Origin: Spirochaetota bacterium
Lineage (GTDB): Bacteria > Spirochaetota > UBA4802 > UBA5550
Assembly: GCA_016929135.1 (NCBI GenBank)
Contig: JAFGJK010000113.1
Coordinates: forward strand, 1 to 64,000
DNA length: 64,000 bases
Direction: 5' to 3'
In this document: piece after piece, positions 1-9,312 of the stretch
Position numbering within the stretch: position 1 is the stretch's first letter
Layout: every line of letters begins with the position of its first letter
Made by a program: the position numbers and the translations under genes
The notes under the pieces: generated by a model
What the model was told of the DNA's origin: nothing
The model's database searches: none
What the model saw: only the letters and a program-made list of their open reading frames with translations

Positions 1-521
1 ATCTCCATCCTGCACTCGGTGATGTGCATGGTGAAGCGGTTGAAGCAGAGCGATTTCACGCTGAAGGTCGCCGTGTCCCGGCGGATGTACCGCTGGAGGG
101 CGATGTAGGGAAAGTGGCGCAGGCCCCGCAGGGGGGCGTCGCTCGCCCCGAAATCCCTGTCGGTGAGGGTACAGGGAACCCGCGGCAGGCGGCACTGGAA
201 ATCATTCCCCCTCCTGGCCGCCTCGAAGACGCTCCCGTTGAGGAGCTGGATTGTCGCCTGCAGCCTGTCTCCCCCGGTGAGCGGTTTTTCAGCCATGATA
301 TACAGCCCCCCCTTGCGGCCGCTCATCACCGACGCCCGCGGAGAATCAAACCGGTAGTCACCGGTCTCGAAAAACGCCCCGGCCGCGGCGGGGTCCGCCG
401 CCGTTATGCGGCATTTCATGAAATCCGCGGAGCCGATGTCGAAAAAACCGGCTGCCATGCCGCCGAGGGCGCAGCAGAGCATCGCCGACGGCAACATCAC
501 TCGAAACATCGTCCTTCCCAT
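1..521 (-). CDS. Secreted protein of unknown function, 3' end outside the window
   Basis: An open frame runs from an ATG at 521 leftward off the window edge, giving at least 173 codons without a stop. The start is chosen because GGAGG lies six bases upstream; a second ATG at 509 has no such site. The first 25 residues form a Sec signal (MGRTMFRVML, then a small-residue hydrophobic stretch ending GGMAAG), so the product should be exported. The visible mature part has no family I recognise; it contains several Cys residues. It is divergent from the J-domain gene, sharing a 220-bp intergenic region. Confidence 0.75.
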   Translation of the reverse strand, partial: MGRTMFRVMLPSAMLCCALGGMAAGFFDIGSADFMKCRITAADPAAAGAFFETGDYRFDSPRASVMSGRKGGLYIMAEKPLTGGDRLQATIQLLNGSVFEAARRGNDFQCRLPRVPCTLTDRDFGASDAPLRGLRHFPYIALQRYIRRDTATFSVKSLCFNRFTMHITECRME

Positions 522-671
522 GATCGGCCTCCACCGTTCAGCCCGCGGATACCGGGCGATCCCTCGCCGCTTCACCCAAAGGCCCGCGCATATGAGCATA
601 CCCCCGGGGGAACACAAAATGCAACCGCTTTTTCTCCCCGCCACAGGACCGGCGCCGCCCCCGTTTGCGCC

Positions 672-701
672 TTGACATCCCCGGCCGCCGCGGGATACAC
701 T
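672..701 (+). promoter_or_regulatory. Sigma70-type promoter for the J-domain gene
   Basis: TTGACA at 672-677 and TACACT at 696-701 are separated by 18 bp. The predicted transcript start near 708 lies about 34 nt before the ATG at 742, which supports that longer start for the downstream gene. Confidence 0.6.
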
Positions 702-741
702 CGCAGCGCAGTCATCGACGGCGGTTTCACCGGGAGCGGGT

Positions 742-2085
742 ATGTACGGCGCGTTATCATCAATCCATGAAAGACTGGTACTCAGGACAACACACTGCAC
801 GGCGGTGCGCGGCGATGACGGCACCCTGGCGTACCGCGCCTCCGGCGCCGGGAACGCCGCGCCGGGGAAACCGGCCGGGGCGGTCATCGGCATGATCGAA
901 TCGCGGCGGCGGCGTGTCATCGCGGCCGCGGCGGTACTGTCGGCCCTGGTGGCATCGCCCGCCGTCGCCCCGGTGCTCCTCGCCTCCCCGATCGCCGCGG
1001 CAATCCTGGCGGTCCCGGTGCTGGCCGCAGCGGCACTGCTGGTCTACACGTACCTCTCCAGGAACAGCCGGTTCATCGTCCTGAACTACGACCCGGAGGG
1101 CGTATCGCTTGCGCCGCACCGCGAGCTCACCGCGCGGCTCCTGGTGCTCACGGAGTCGGGGAGCCTGTGGCAGAGGGAACCGCCCTCCCGCGGTACCGGC
1201 AGGCCCATGGAAAGGAACGTGGCCATCATCGCCCTGGAGACCCCGTACTTCGTCCTGGCGAACATCGACATCTGCTGCCTGCGCTTCGGCGAAACGGGCC
1301 TCTACTTTTTCCCGGATTTCCTCCTGGTGCGGCGGCGCGGCCGATACCGGTGCATCGCCTACGGGGCACTGGCCCTCGACTATGCCGAGGGCCCCGTTCC
1401 CGAGCCGGGGCCGCTTCCCCGGGGGGCACGGGTGCTGGGATACACCTGGCTCCACCGGACATCCAAGGGCGGCCCGGACAGGCGCCACAGGAAGAACCCG
1501 AAGATACCGGCGGCGCTCTACGGCAAGCTCACCGTGACCTTCCCCGGCGGCGGCGAGACAAGGCTCCTGGCCTCCGACTACAGGAGCGCGCGCCCCCTGG
1601 CCTCGTCGCTCGGGTCCATGGCCGGGACCTACAACGAGCGACTCTATGCTGAGAAGGAGAAGAGAAAAAAGGAGACCCGCCCGCGAAGCGAGAAGGCTGC
1701 CGGCGAGGCGCCGCGGGACGAGACGCGGTACTGGCAGGAGAGGGAAAAGGCAAAACCCCGGGGCCCGGGTGCCGGGGGACGTTCTGCCGGGGAGCGCGCC
1801 ACGTGGGGGAGCGCCGAACGGGAGCGGGAGCGGCGCGGCGGAGAGGAGACAGGGCGGCGGCCGAAAGAGGAGCGCCGCGACCTCCGGGCCAGGAGGGTGC
1901 TGGGGGTCTCCCACGACGCGGGGAAGGAGGAGATCAAGAGGGCCTACCGGGAGCTGGTGAAGCGCTATCACCCGGACCGGCTGGGCGCCCTGGGCGGGGA
2001 CGAGGTCAGGAGGGCCGAGGAGAAACTCAAGGAGATCAACAGGGCCTACGACGAGCTCACGCGCCGGGCGCGGGGAGCGAAGTGA
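742..2085 (+). CDS. Membrane-anchored protein with C-terminal J domain (DnaJ-like)
   Basis: This 447-residue protein has a hydrophobic region at about residues 56-104 (probably two membrane helices), a middle domain I do not recognise, a charged Arg/Glu/Lys-rich linker (about 300-380), and a C-terminal J domain with the HPD motif at 410-412. J domains stimulate the ATPase of DnaK-type Hsp70 through HPD, so it probably recruits Hsp70 to the membrane; the client is unknown. It lacks the G/F and zinc-finger regions of canonical DnaJ and has the J domain at the C-terminus. The start at 742 has GGGAG five bases upstream and fits the promoter; an internal ATG at 892, just before the first helix, is the alternative. 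Confidence 0.8.
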   Translation: MYGALSSIHERLVLRTTHCTAVRGDDGTLAYRASGAGNAAPGKPAGAVIGMIESRRRRVIAAAAVLSALVASPAVAPVLLASPIAAAILAVPVLAAAALLVYTYLSRNSRFIVLNYDPEGVSLAPHRELTARLLVLTESGSLWQREPPSRGTGRPMERNVAIIALETPYFVLANIDICCLRFGETGLYFFPDFLLVRRRGRYRCIAYGALALDYAEGPVPEPGPLPRGARVLGYTWLHRTSKGGPDRRHRKNPKIPAALYGKLTVTFPGGGETRLLASDYRSARPLASSLGSMAGTYNERLYAEKEKRKKETRPRSEKAAGEAPRDETRYWQEREKAKPRGPGAGGRSAGERATWGSAERERERRGGEETGRRPKEERRDLRARRVLGVSHDAGKEEIKRAYRELVKRYHPDRLGALGGDEVRRAEEKLKEINRAYDELTRRARGAK

Positions 2086-2287
2086 CGCCGGGGATCGTTT
2101 TCATCTTTTTCGCCTGAATCGGCCGGCTCTCCGCGGCAGGATCACGATACCGGGAAAGGGCCGCGCAGGGGCTGCGCCCGCTGCGAGAGGCTTTATGCAC
2201 CGCCCTGTTCGATAACAGTGTGGCGTCTGCGTTGGGATCGGATGAGAAGCAGTCAGGATATACGGCACGTCCGGCGGATACTGCACG

Positions 2288-4861
2288 CTAAAAACGCCGT
2301 ACCGGCCGGGCCCAGAGTGACAGGGTTTTTCCGCCAATATAATTATTTGGTGGTTCTAAATCATAAGCAAAAATTGACGCATTTACCGTCCACATTTCCG
2401 TTGAGGAATAATAGGATACTTTTTGCATGTTACCGACGCCGTGTTCATGGAGATTATGATATATCAAATGCATTTCAGAGGCATACGAAGAGGCAAGATC
2501 GTAATTTCCGTTGCCCGTCGGCATGTACCAGTCGGTATATGTGTTATTCTCGTAATCCAGGCATGATTGCGCCAGGAGATTGGGTTCACCGCATTTGGCC
2601 ACGATGATGTTGGTATTGCCCAATCCCTCTCCCGGTGCCGTTGCCGTTGCGCCAAAAACCGCACCTTCACAGCCATAGACACCCGGCCCCACGTCTGCCG
2701 GCGCAGCTTCCAGATACCGCCATCCCTTGGAATAATCGCTCGCGACGTAGAATATCAATCCCCCTGCAGGTCCCACATCACGAAGCTTGTAATAGGCGGT
2801 GTGGTAGATGGCGTAGAGCTTGACATCGGTCGATCCCATGGTGAAGGTCTCACCCATGTTATACCTGTCGCCGCCACCGCCGGGTAGGGTATTCCATTCC
2901 TTGAAGGAACCGCTTTTCTCGAGGCCCCCGAAATTGCCCGTCACCGTGACGGTATCCCCGTAGCCGTAGGCGGTGGAATCCGTCGGCGCGGTCCCCGCGG
3001 TGTTCCCGTTGCCGTCGTAGATCAACCCCACGGTGGTCACGGTAAAGGCCCCGGGGAGGGTATCCAGTCCGCCGTCGGCGTTGTTTACCACCACGTCCCA
3101 GGTGCCCGTCGCCGCGCCGGCGAGATTGATGCTGCAGGTGATCTGTGTGGCGCTCGTCACGGTGACGCTGTCGGCGATGATGTCCGGCTCCGGGGACTTC
3201 ACCAGCCGCACGCCCGCCCCGTTCTTGAATTTCGTCCCCGCCAGGTTCGTGATCGACACCACCTGTCCCTTCACCCCGCTCGCCGGCGTGATGGATGTCA
3301 GGGTCGGCGCCGGCCAGGTAACGGTGTAACAGTCTGCTTTCGAGGCCGACTGCGCGTCTACATTTGTCACCACCACGTCCCACTGGCCGAACCACCGATC
3401 CAATAAATCCAGGTCGCAGGTGGCCTGCGTGTCGCTCACGAACTTCACGTCGCTCACCCCGATGGCCGTGTAGGGGGCCTGGGTGAGCTGTATTGTCATG
3501 CCGGGCCGGAACCCGGTACCGGTTATAGTCACGTCGTTGTACGGCCCGGGCTCCAGGCCCGTGGCCGGGGTGATGGAGGTCACCGTGGGGGCGTCCCATC
3601 CCACGGTGAAGGCGCCGGCGAGCGTTCCGGGAGAGGCCGTTACCGAGTACGTGGGCACCGTGTTGGTCACCACCACGTCCCAGGTGCCCCGTTCGGCGTC
3701 GGTGAGGTCGAAGGAGCACTGGATCTGGTTCTGGCTCACCACGCTCACGCCAGTGGCGGAGATGGTATCGACCCCGCGGTGCAGCTCTACCGTGGGGGTC
3801 CCCGCGAAGTGCGTTCCCTCCAGGTCCGTAATGACCACCGAATACCCCTCGTTCCCCGAATTCGGCGTGATGCCGGTCACAGTGACCGCGGGCCAGTTCA
3901 CCGTCAGGCAGTTCGCGAGGGACGCGGACTGGCTGTCGGCGTTGATCACCTCCACTGTCCAGGGCCCGTACATCGCCCCCGAGAAGGTGAAGGAGCAGCT
4001 GAGCTCTCCGGCGCTCACGAAGGCCACGCCAGTGGCGGTGATGGTGTCCACACCCTGGACGAACCGCACCGTGGGCACCGCCGGCAGCGATTTAAAATTC
4101 GTGCCGTACACCGTGACGATGTGGGTGCCAGGATCGTTGCACGCCGCGGGCGAGATGCCGGTCACCGTGGGTGCGCCCCAGCCCACGGTGAAGGCGTTCA
4201 ATAATGTCCCCGATCCCCCCACGGGATTGGTCACCTCCACGGCCCAGGGGCCGTGCACCGCGCCGGCGAGGGGGATGGCGCAGGTGATCTGGAAGGGGCT
4301 CACGGTGAACTCGCCGGTGGCGTCGATGGTATCGCCCCCCTGGCGAAGCTGTACCGCGGCGCCGGACATGAAATGGGTCCCCGCCAGGTTCGTGACAAAA
4401 ATGGTATTGGGCTCGGACCCCGAATTGGGCGTTATGGAGGTCACCGTCGGGTCCGGCCAGGTCACCTCGAAGCCGTCGGCCAGGTATCCCGTATAGCTGA
4501 AGGGGTTCGCCACCGCCACGCTCCAGGGACCGTACATGGCCCAGGGGAGGATGATGTCGCAGTGGATCTCGGTGTCGCTCACCACGGTGACGTTGGACGC
4601 CGCGATGTCCGGGTACCCGGACCGTACGAGCCGCACCGTGGCCCCGGAAGAGAAGCCGCTCCCGGTGATCACCACGCCTGGCACCAGGTTCGGGTCCAGG
4701 CCGGTGTTCGGGGTGATGCCCGTCACCACCGGGGCAGGCCCGAGCACCAGGTCAGACCTCATGCCATGGATCACGTCGTAATACGCGTCGCCGCAGGAAA
4801 TTGAAAGCGCCGCGAAGCATGCAACGAAAAAAACCGGGAACGCCTTACATAATTTCATCAT
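2288..4861 (-). CDS. Lipoprotein with six IPT/TIG repeats, an InlB-type repeat and a C-terminal DUF1566-like domain
   Basis: The 857-residue product starts with a lipoprotein signal (MMKLCKAF, lipobox ending SISC). Six Ig-like IPT/TIG units of about 85-95 residues follow, each opening with a variant of VTSITPNSG. Next comes an InlB B-repeat-like segment (YDGNGNTAGTAP), then a C-terminal domain of about 160 residues with DVGPAGGLIFY and YYSSTE motifs, as in DUF1566/Lcl-type domains of spirochaete surface proteins. The start at 4861 is set by GGAGG six bases upstream; an in-frame ATG at 4900 lacks one. Likely an exposed surface or adhesion protein; the ligand cannot be told. Confidence 0.85.
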   Translation of the reverse strand: MMKLCKAFPVFFVACFAALSISCGDAYYDVIHGMRSDLVLGPAPVVTGITPNTGLDPNLVPGVVITGSGFSSGATVRLVRSGYPDIAASNVTVVSDTEIHCDIILPWAMYGPWSVAVANPFSYTGYLADGFEVTWPDPTVTSITPNSGSEPNTIFVTNLAGTHFMSGAAVQLRQGGDTIDATGEFTVSPFQITCAIPLAGAVHGPWAVEVTNPVGGSGTLLNAFTVGWGAPTVTGISPAACNDPGTHIVTVYGTNFKSLPAVPTVRFVQGVDTITATGVAFVSAGELSCSFTFSGAMYGPWTVEVINADSQSASLANCLTVNWPAVTVTGITPNSGNEGYSVVITDLEGTHFAGTPTVELHRGVDTISATGVSVVSQNQIQCSFDLTDAERGTWDVVVTNTVPTYSVTASPGTLAGAFTVGWDAPTVTSITPATGLEPGPYNDVTITGTGFRPGMTIQLTQAPYTAIGVSDVKFVSDTQATCDLDLLDRWFGQWDVVVTNVDAQSASKADCYTVTWPAPTLTSITPASGVKGQVVSITNLAGTKFKNGAGVRLVKSPEPDIIADSVTVTSATQITCSINLAGAATGTWDVVVNNADGGLDTLPGAFTVTTVGLIYDGNGNTAGTAPTDSTAYGYGDTVTVTGNFGGLEKSGSFKEWNTLPGGGGDRYNMGETFTMGSTDVKLYAIYHTAYYKLRDVGPAGGLIFYVASDYSKGWRYLEAAPADVGPGVYGCEGAVFGATATAPGEGLGNTNIIVAKCGEPNLLAQSCLDYENNTYTDWYMPTGNGNYDLASSYASEMHLIYHNLHEHGVGNMQKVSYYSSTEMWTVNASIFAYDLEPPNNYIGGKTLSLWARPVRRF

Positions 4862-5035
4862 CACGCCCCTCCCCCGCCGATGACCGTGCGAAGGGATCAA
4901 TGCCGCAATTCAACCATGGCCGAGTTCGATACTGTATTAAGGAAAATACATTTAATATAAAATGGATGAAATGCGCAGGAAAAACAAGAGGCCCGGAACA
5001 AACTGTGCGTCCAGGGGAATGAACGGTACGGGAGG

Positions 5036-7891
5036 CTATAATTTTTTTCTCAACGACTCCAGGAACATCGTTCCCACCGGCAACTCGGTATCGTCCTCGT
5101 CGCTGAGCCGCACGCGGTACCGTCCCGACTGCGCGTGGTAAATATTCGTCATATATCTGATATTGATGATATGAGACTTGTGGATGCGTACGAAAATATC
5201 CGGCGGGAGCCGGTCATTGATCACTTTCATGAGCACCGGAATATCGATATCCCTCCTGTTCGTATGGATGACGATGGATTTTGCATGCGAGGTTATGTAG
5301 ATGATCTCTTCGAAGGCCAGGGAATGCACGCCGCTCCTGGTACGGATCGTTATCCCGCTGGCGGGCAGTTTCTGGATGGTCCTCAGTTTCAACATGGTGG
5401 TGACGCGCGCGTGAAGCTCGCTCAGGCGGAAGGGCTTCACGACGTAATCGTTGGCCCCGGCCTCGAAGGCAGCGTCGATGTCCGCCATCATGTTCTTCGC
5501 GGTGAGCATGATCACCGGAAGCTCCTCCGGGGTCCTGGCCGCCCGTATCCTGCGGCACACCTCGTAGCCCGACATCGCCGGCATCATGATGTCCAGGAGG
5601 ACCAGATCGACCGATGCGCCGCGCTCCAGGATCTCCAGGGCGCCGATCCCGTCGGCGGCGGTTTTCACCTCGCACCGCTTCGATTCGAAGTAATCCCTGA
5701 TGATCTTCACGTTCACCGGATCGTCATCCACGACAAGAATGACCGGAGTGCCGTCGAAGCCCATCCCGGCCGCTTCCGCCCGGGGCAGGAAGGGGCCCGC
5801 CGACATGACCGGCGGCGGCTCGATCAGCATGCTTTCCACGACGACATCGTCCTGTCCCTCCGGCAGCATCCCCTCCCAGAGAGGAAGGGTAAAGTAAAAG
5901 ACCGAACCGCCCTCCACTCCCGGCGTCACGCCTATCGTTCCGCCGTGAAGGGTCACGATCTGCCTCGCAATGGCGAGCCCCAGTCCCGTACCGGGATAGG
6001 ACCGCGTGTCTCCTTCGTCCGCCTGCCGGTACGCCTGGAAAATCGTTTCCCGGAATTCCTCGGGAACGCCGATCCCCGTATCCGATACGCGCACCTCCGC
6101 CATGGAACCGCGTTCGCCGTCCGCATCAGGGACGATTCGCGCCGACAGCTCGACGGTCCCCCGGGCCGTGAACTTGATGGCGTTCCCCACCAGATTGTAG
6201 AGCACCTGGCGAAGGCGGTCCTCGTCGGCGCGCACCCTCGGCATGTCCCCGCCGACGGCGTTGACGATTGTCAGGGGTTTTCCGGCTGCCAGGGGGATCG
6301 ACAGCTTCACCACCGCATCGCCCAGGGAGCGGAGATCGACGGGGCGAAGGTTCAGCGATATCCCTCCGTCCTGGATTGTGGCCATATCCAGCAGGTCGTT
6401 CACCATGTTCGCGAGGCGGTGCCCGCTGGAGGCGACGAGCGATATGGTTTCCTGCGCCTTCGGAACGAGGGTGCCGGCCGTTCCTTCCATCATGGCTTCC
6501 AGCAGGCCGATCATGCCGTGCAGGGGCGTGCGGAGCTCGTGCGATGCGGCGGCGAGGAACTGGTCCTTGAGCCGGTCTAGTTTCTTCAGCGATACATTCA
6601 TCTCCTCGAGGTCCCTGGACTGCTCCTTGACCGTTCTCAGGGCGATGGAATACCGCCGCGAGATGACCAGGGTGGCCGACACACAGAGCACGATCATGCT
6701 AAACGGGGCCATTTTCCCGGTGTCGACGATCCACAGCTCATACAGGATGTCGTTTATTCCGGCGAGGTACAGCGGTATGTAGCTCAGGAAAAACAGGATT
6801 GCGTCATCCCTCCGATGACGTATCGCGCGGATAAAGACATACACGGTGTAGCACCAGAGGATGGCGTTCAACAGGTAATACACCTTTATCAGCTGCTGAA
6901 ACGCTAAAAAATCGACAAAGAATTGGATACCCATGAACCCGGCCGTCGCGACCTGGTACAGGCGGACGACGGGCAGGGCGAAATCGGCGGGATACAGCGA
7001 TCTGATGGCCATCATGGCGAGGACCATAACCAGGATTATCGAGACATAGTCGATCAGAAAGGGTTTGCCGCACCGCGAAAGGGCGTCGGGAAAAATCGGG
7101 AGCTGCACGTTAAAGAGATTGATCGCGAAAAAGAGGCCGAACAGGCCGATGATGAGCGGGGCCGCTTCCTCCCTGGTGAACACGTACATCACGATATTGT
7201 ACATCGCAAGGGCCAGCAACAGCCCCACGATGACCATGCTGGCCGTGTATCTCAGCATCCTGTTCCGCTCCGCTCTCCCCCTGTCCTCCAGCTGTATGGA
7301 ACTGCCGATGCCGCCGGATTCGTACCGTTCATTCATGAGCTGCAGGACCACCTCGTTCGCCCCCCCCTGGAGGGTGAATGAGGATACCCGATTATTGTGA
7401 ACGAAAATATAATCCTTCCGGGATTTCGGCACACCGCCCCCCGTCAGCCGCTGGTCCGCCAGCACGCCGTTGATCCAGAGCCTGAAATCCGAATACAGGC
7501 GCTGCGTAGTTATGGTCACCGGTTGCCGTTCCGGACCGTTCAGTATCGTCAGATGGTACGTGGCCCGGCCCCTGCCGGAAAAGACGGCGCCGCCGCTCCC
7601 GCGGTCCTTCCAGAAGCCTGGCACCGCGATAAATCCGCAGTCTTCCCTCTTTTCCGATTTCAAGAAATCGGACGGCCCCCGCAGGCGGTCCCGGCAGAAT
7701 TCCCACTGGCCGTCGAGTTTCACCGACCCGTTCCGTGAAAAATCCCACTCCCTGAGGTCCAGGACGCCTCTGACGGAACGCGGTCGGCCCGAATTCTGTT
7801 GATTATTGCCGCAGGCGGCGCAAATCATCGTAAAATGGAGTAATGTAAAAGATGCGACTAAGAGCTTTACCGATCGGTGGCGATACATCAT
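5036..7891 (-). CDS. Hybrid sensor histidine kinase with receiver and LytTR DNA-binding domain
   Basis: This 951-residue protein has a signal with a lipobox-like ICAAC, a periplasmic DISMED2-like jelly-roll domain (about 40-205), seven membrane helices (about 215-410, 7TMR-DISM), and a HisKA domain with His451 in SHELRTP. A HATPase_c domain follows (N, G1 and G2 boxes NAIKF, DTGIGV, GTGLGLAI), then a receiver with phospho-acceptor Asp767 in LLDIMMP, and a LytTR DNA-binding domain (about 845-951, motifs YITSHAKSI and FVRIHKSHIIN). Sensing, phosphorelay and DNA-binding output thus sit in one membrane-tied chain. Family knowledge suggests recognition of a periplasmic small molecule or sugar. It is monocistronic; target genes are unknown. 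Confidence 0.9.
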   Translation of the reverse strand: MMYRHRSVKLLVASFTLLHFTMICAACGNNQQNSGRPRSVRGVLDLREWDFSRNGSVKLDGQWEFCRDRLRGPSDFLKSEKREDCGFIAVPGFWKDRGSGGAVFSGRGRATYHLTILNGPERQPVTITTQRLYSDFRLWINGVLADQRLTGGGVPKSRKDYIFVHNNRVSSFTLQGGANEVVLQLMNERYESGGIGSSIQLEDRGRAERNRMLRYTASMVIVGLLLALAMYNIVMYVFTREEAAPLIIGLFGLFFAINLFNVQLPIFPDALSRCGKPFLIDYVSIILVMVLAMMAIRSLYPADFALPVVRLYQVATAGFMGIQFFVDFLAFQQLIKVYYLLNAILWCYTVYVFIRAIRHRRDDAILFFLSYIPLYLAGINDILYELWIVDTGKMAPFSMIVLCVSATLVISRRYSIALRTVKEQSRDLEEMNVSLKKLDRLKDQFLAAASHELRTPLHGMIGLLEAMMEGTAGTLVPKAQETISLVASSGHRLANMVNDLLDMATIQDGGISLNLRPVDLRSLGDAVVKLSIPLAAGKPLTIVNAVGGDMPRVRADEDRLRQVLYNLVGNAIKFTARGTVELSARIVPDADGERGSMAEVRVSDTGIGVPEEFRETIFQAYRQADEGDTRSYPGTGLGLAIARQIVTLHGGTIGVTPGVEGGSVFYFTLPLWEGMLPEGQDDVVVESMLIEPPPVMSAGPFLPRAEAAGMGFDGTPVILVVDDDPVNVKIIRDYFESKRCEVKTAADGIGALEILERGASVDLVLLDIMMPAMSGYEVCRRIRAARTPEELPVIMLTAKNMMADIDAAFEAGANDYVVKPFRLSELHARVTTMLKLRTIQKLPASGITIRTRSGVHSLAFEEIIYITSHAKSIVIHTNRRDIDIPVLMKVINDRLPPDIFVRIHKSHIINIRYMTNIYHAQSGRYRVRLSDEDDTELPVGTMFLESLRKKL

Positions 7892-8234
7892 GCAGTTAAC
7901 GTTACACTGTATTAAAAATTGTCAATAAATTCATCAAAGAATATACGGTGCATCTTTGCACTGTACAGTAGTATGGAAACATCTTCAGATCAAGCAGATT
8001 ACTTTTGTATTTGAGATACTGAAATTGAAAAAAAAACACAAATCCCGCACCGTTCATTCACGCCCCCTTGACATGACGGCGGCGCGCTCATATAATAACG
8101 TAGAATTATAGTGTAATGCGGTGACCAACCCGGACGACCGGACCGGATACCCGGCGGGTACCCATGGGCATCGGCCTATTTCCGGGGGCAATCACACACG
8201 AAGAATTCATAGAAAAAACGACAAGGAGGCGATC
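7892..8234. other. Intergenic region between divergent genes
   Basis: These 343 bp are AT-rich in the first half and contain the near-perfect promoter at 8068-8096 for the rightward gene. I see no further gene; the leader from about 8103 to 8234 is roughly 130 nt and has no structure I can name. Confidence 0.6.
8068..8096 (+). promoter_or_regulatory. Perfect consensus sigma70 promoter
   Basis: TTGACA (8068-8073), a 17-bp spacer, and TATAAT (8091-8096) match the sigma70 consensus exactly. The transcript would start near 8103, ahead of the membrane protein gene at 8235. Confidence 0.8.
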
Positions 8235-8888
8235 ATGACAGAGGCATCGACAACCGCGCTCATCGGGCTCAGGGACCTGGCCACCATGAAGTGGTACGCG
8301 ATCCCGCTGCTGGCCTGCGTGTTCTACGTCTACACGGCGGAGATAAAGAAGGCAAGGGAATCCGGGAACTGGGACGCAATCGTGGCAGGGCTGGCCCTCT
8401 TCGGGACCGACTTCCTCTTCGAGACCGTTAACGGCTGGGTCTTCCATTTCACGCAGTACTCGGCCCTCTGGACCACGCCGGGGGATACGGCGCTGCGCAC
8501 CACTGTGGGGTGGAACATCGAGATCATGTTCATGTTCTCCATCGCCGGGATCATCTACTACAACACCCTCTCCGCGGACAGGGGCGCGAAGATCCTCCGG
8601 ATACCGGACAGGCTCTTCTGGGTCATCGCCTATGCCGCCTTCTGCGTTGTCGTGGAGTGCCTGCTGAACAAGGGAGGCCACCTGGTATGGGAATACACCT
8701 TCTGGAAGCGGGCCTTCCCCGGGGTGCTGCCGATCTTCTTCGCGGCCTACTTCCCCCTATTCCTGAGCCCCATGCTGGCCATAGGGCTGAAAAGCGGCGC
8801 CGCCAAGGTGAAATACCTCTGCGCCGTGTACGGGACCGCCATCGCCATGAACCTGTTCGCCTTCGGCATCATGGGGTGGAACTACTGA
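8235..8888 (+). CDS. Integral membrane protein of unknown function
   Basis: The 217-residue protein has about six predicted membrane helices, starting with KWYAIPLLACVFYVYT and including WNIEIMFMFSIAGIIYY and VLPIFFAAYFPLFL. The ATG at 8235 is preceded by AAGGAGG with good spacing; an in-frame start at 8121 would add an implausible polar leader. No catalytic or transport motif was recognised. It stands alone behind a consensus promoter, so it is probably well expressed. Conserved Trp, Glu and Asn within helices hint at a functional pocket, but no role is assigned. Confidence 0.75.
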   Translation: MTEASTTALIGLRDLATMKWYAIPLLACVFYVYTAEIKKARESGNWDAIVAGLALFGTDFLFETVNGWVFHFTQYSALWTTPGDTALRTTVGWNIEIMFMFSIAGIIYYNTLSADRGAKILRIPDRLFWVIAYAAFCVVVECLLNKGGHLVWEYTFWKRAFPGVLPIFFAAYFPLFLSPMLAIGLKSGAAKVKYLCAVYGTAIAMNLFAFGIMGWNY

Positions 8889-9008
8889 CCGGAGGGGCGA
8901 CGGATCGTCCGGCAGCCGTTCCCGTATCGACGGGTATGCTGCCTGGCAACAATAATCCTCTGAGCTCTCTGTGCCCCCCGGGCAAAGATTGACGAGGGAA
9001 ATGGAATA

Positions 9009-9218
9009 ATGCGGAAACACTGCGAACTCGGAGCGTTAACATTTCGATCTCTCAGCGAGCAGACGGGAGAATTCATCAGATAGAATGCCCTTTGATAGAA
9101 GGGGAGCGGGGAATGGCCCATGAGCGCCGGTGACTTTGCCCAAGTAAAACAGGTACCCCTCGGCAAAGACCCCGATTTTATCCTTGTCAAATATGACCCG
9201 AATGCCATGAATGATTGA
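9009..9218 (+). pseudogene. Possible decayed gene (short frames, unknown family)
   Basis: Between 9009 and 9218 short plus-strand frames follow each other in shifting registers. A 24-codon frame at 9009 has a GAGGG upstream, and another ends at 9218 with the protein-like tail GKDPDFILVKYDPNAMND. The tail reads like a real C-terminus (an ATG at 9120 gives 32 codons), but no continuous frame links the parts. It may be a frameshifted relic or a short real peptide; no family was recognised. Confidence 0.25.
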
Positions 9219-9312
9219 TCCGCTGCGGGTGATTTCGCGGCCCCGTTATTGCCGGGGAAGTTCCCTACATGCATATCGTTATCATGAGTTCGACAATTCG
9301 GCTGAGCAACAC

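Noticed and set aside
760..1971. Long minus-strand open frame opposite the J-domain gene
   Set aside because: Its translation is Pro/Arg/Gly-rich without domain features and arises from the GC-rich complement of a well-supported gene.
3483..4496. Plus-strand frame opposite the TIG lipoprotein
   Set aside because: Its repeated character simply mirrors the TIG repeats of the real gene.
5135..6580. Plus-strand frame of about 480 codons inside the hybrid kinase
   Set aside because: The kinase frame has all catalytic motifs; the opposite frame is His/Arg/Gly-rich and has no ribosome site.
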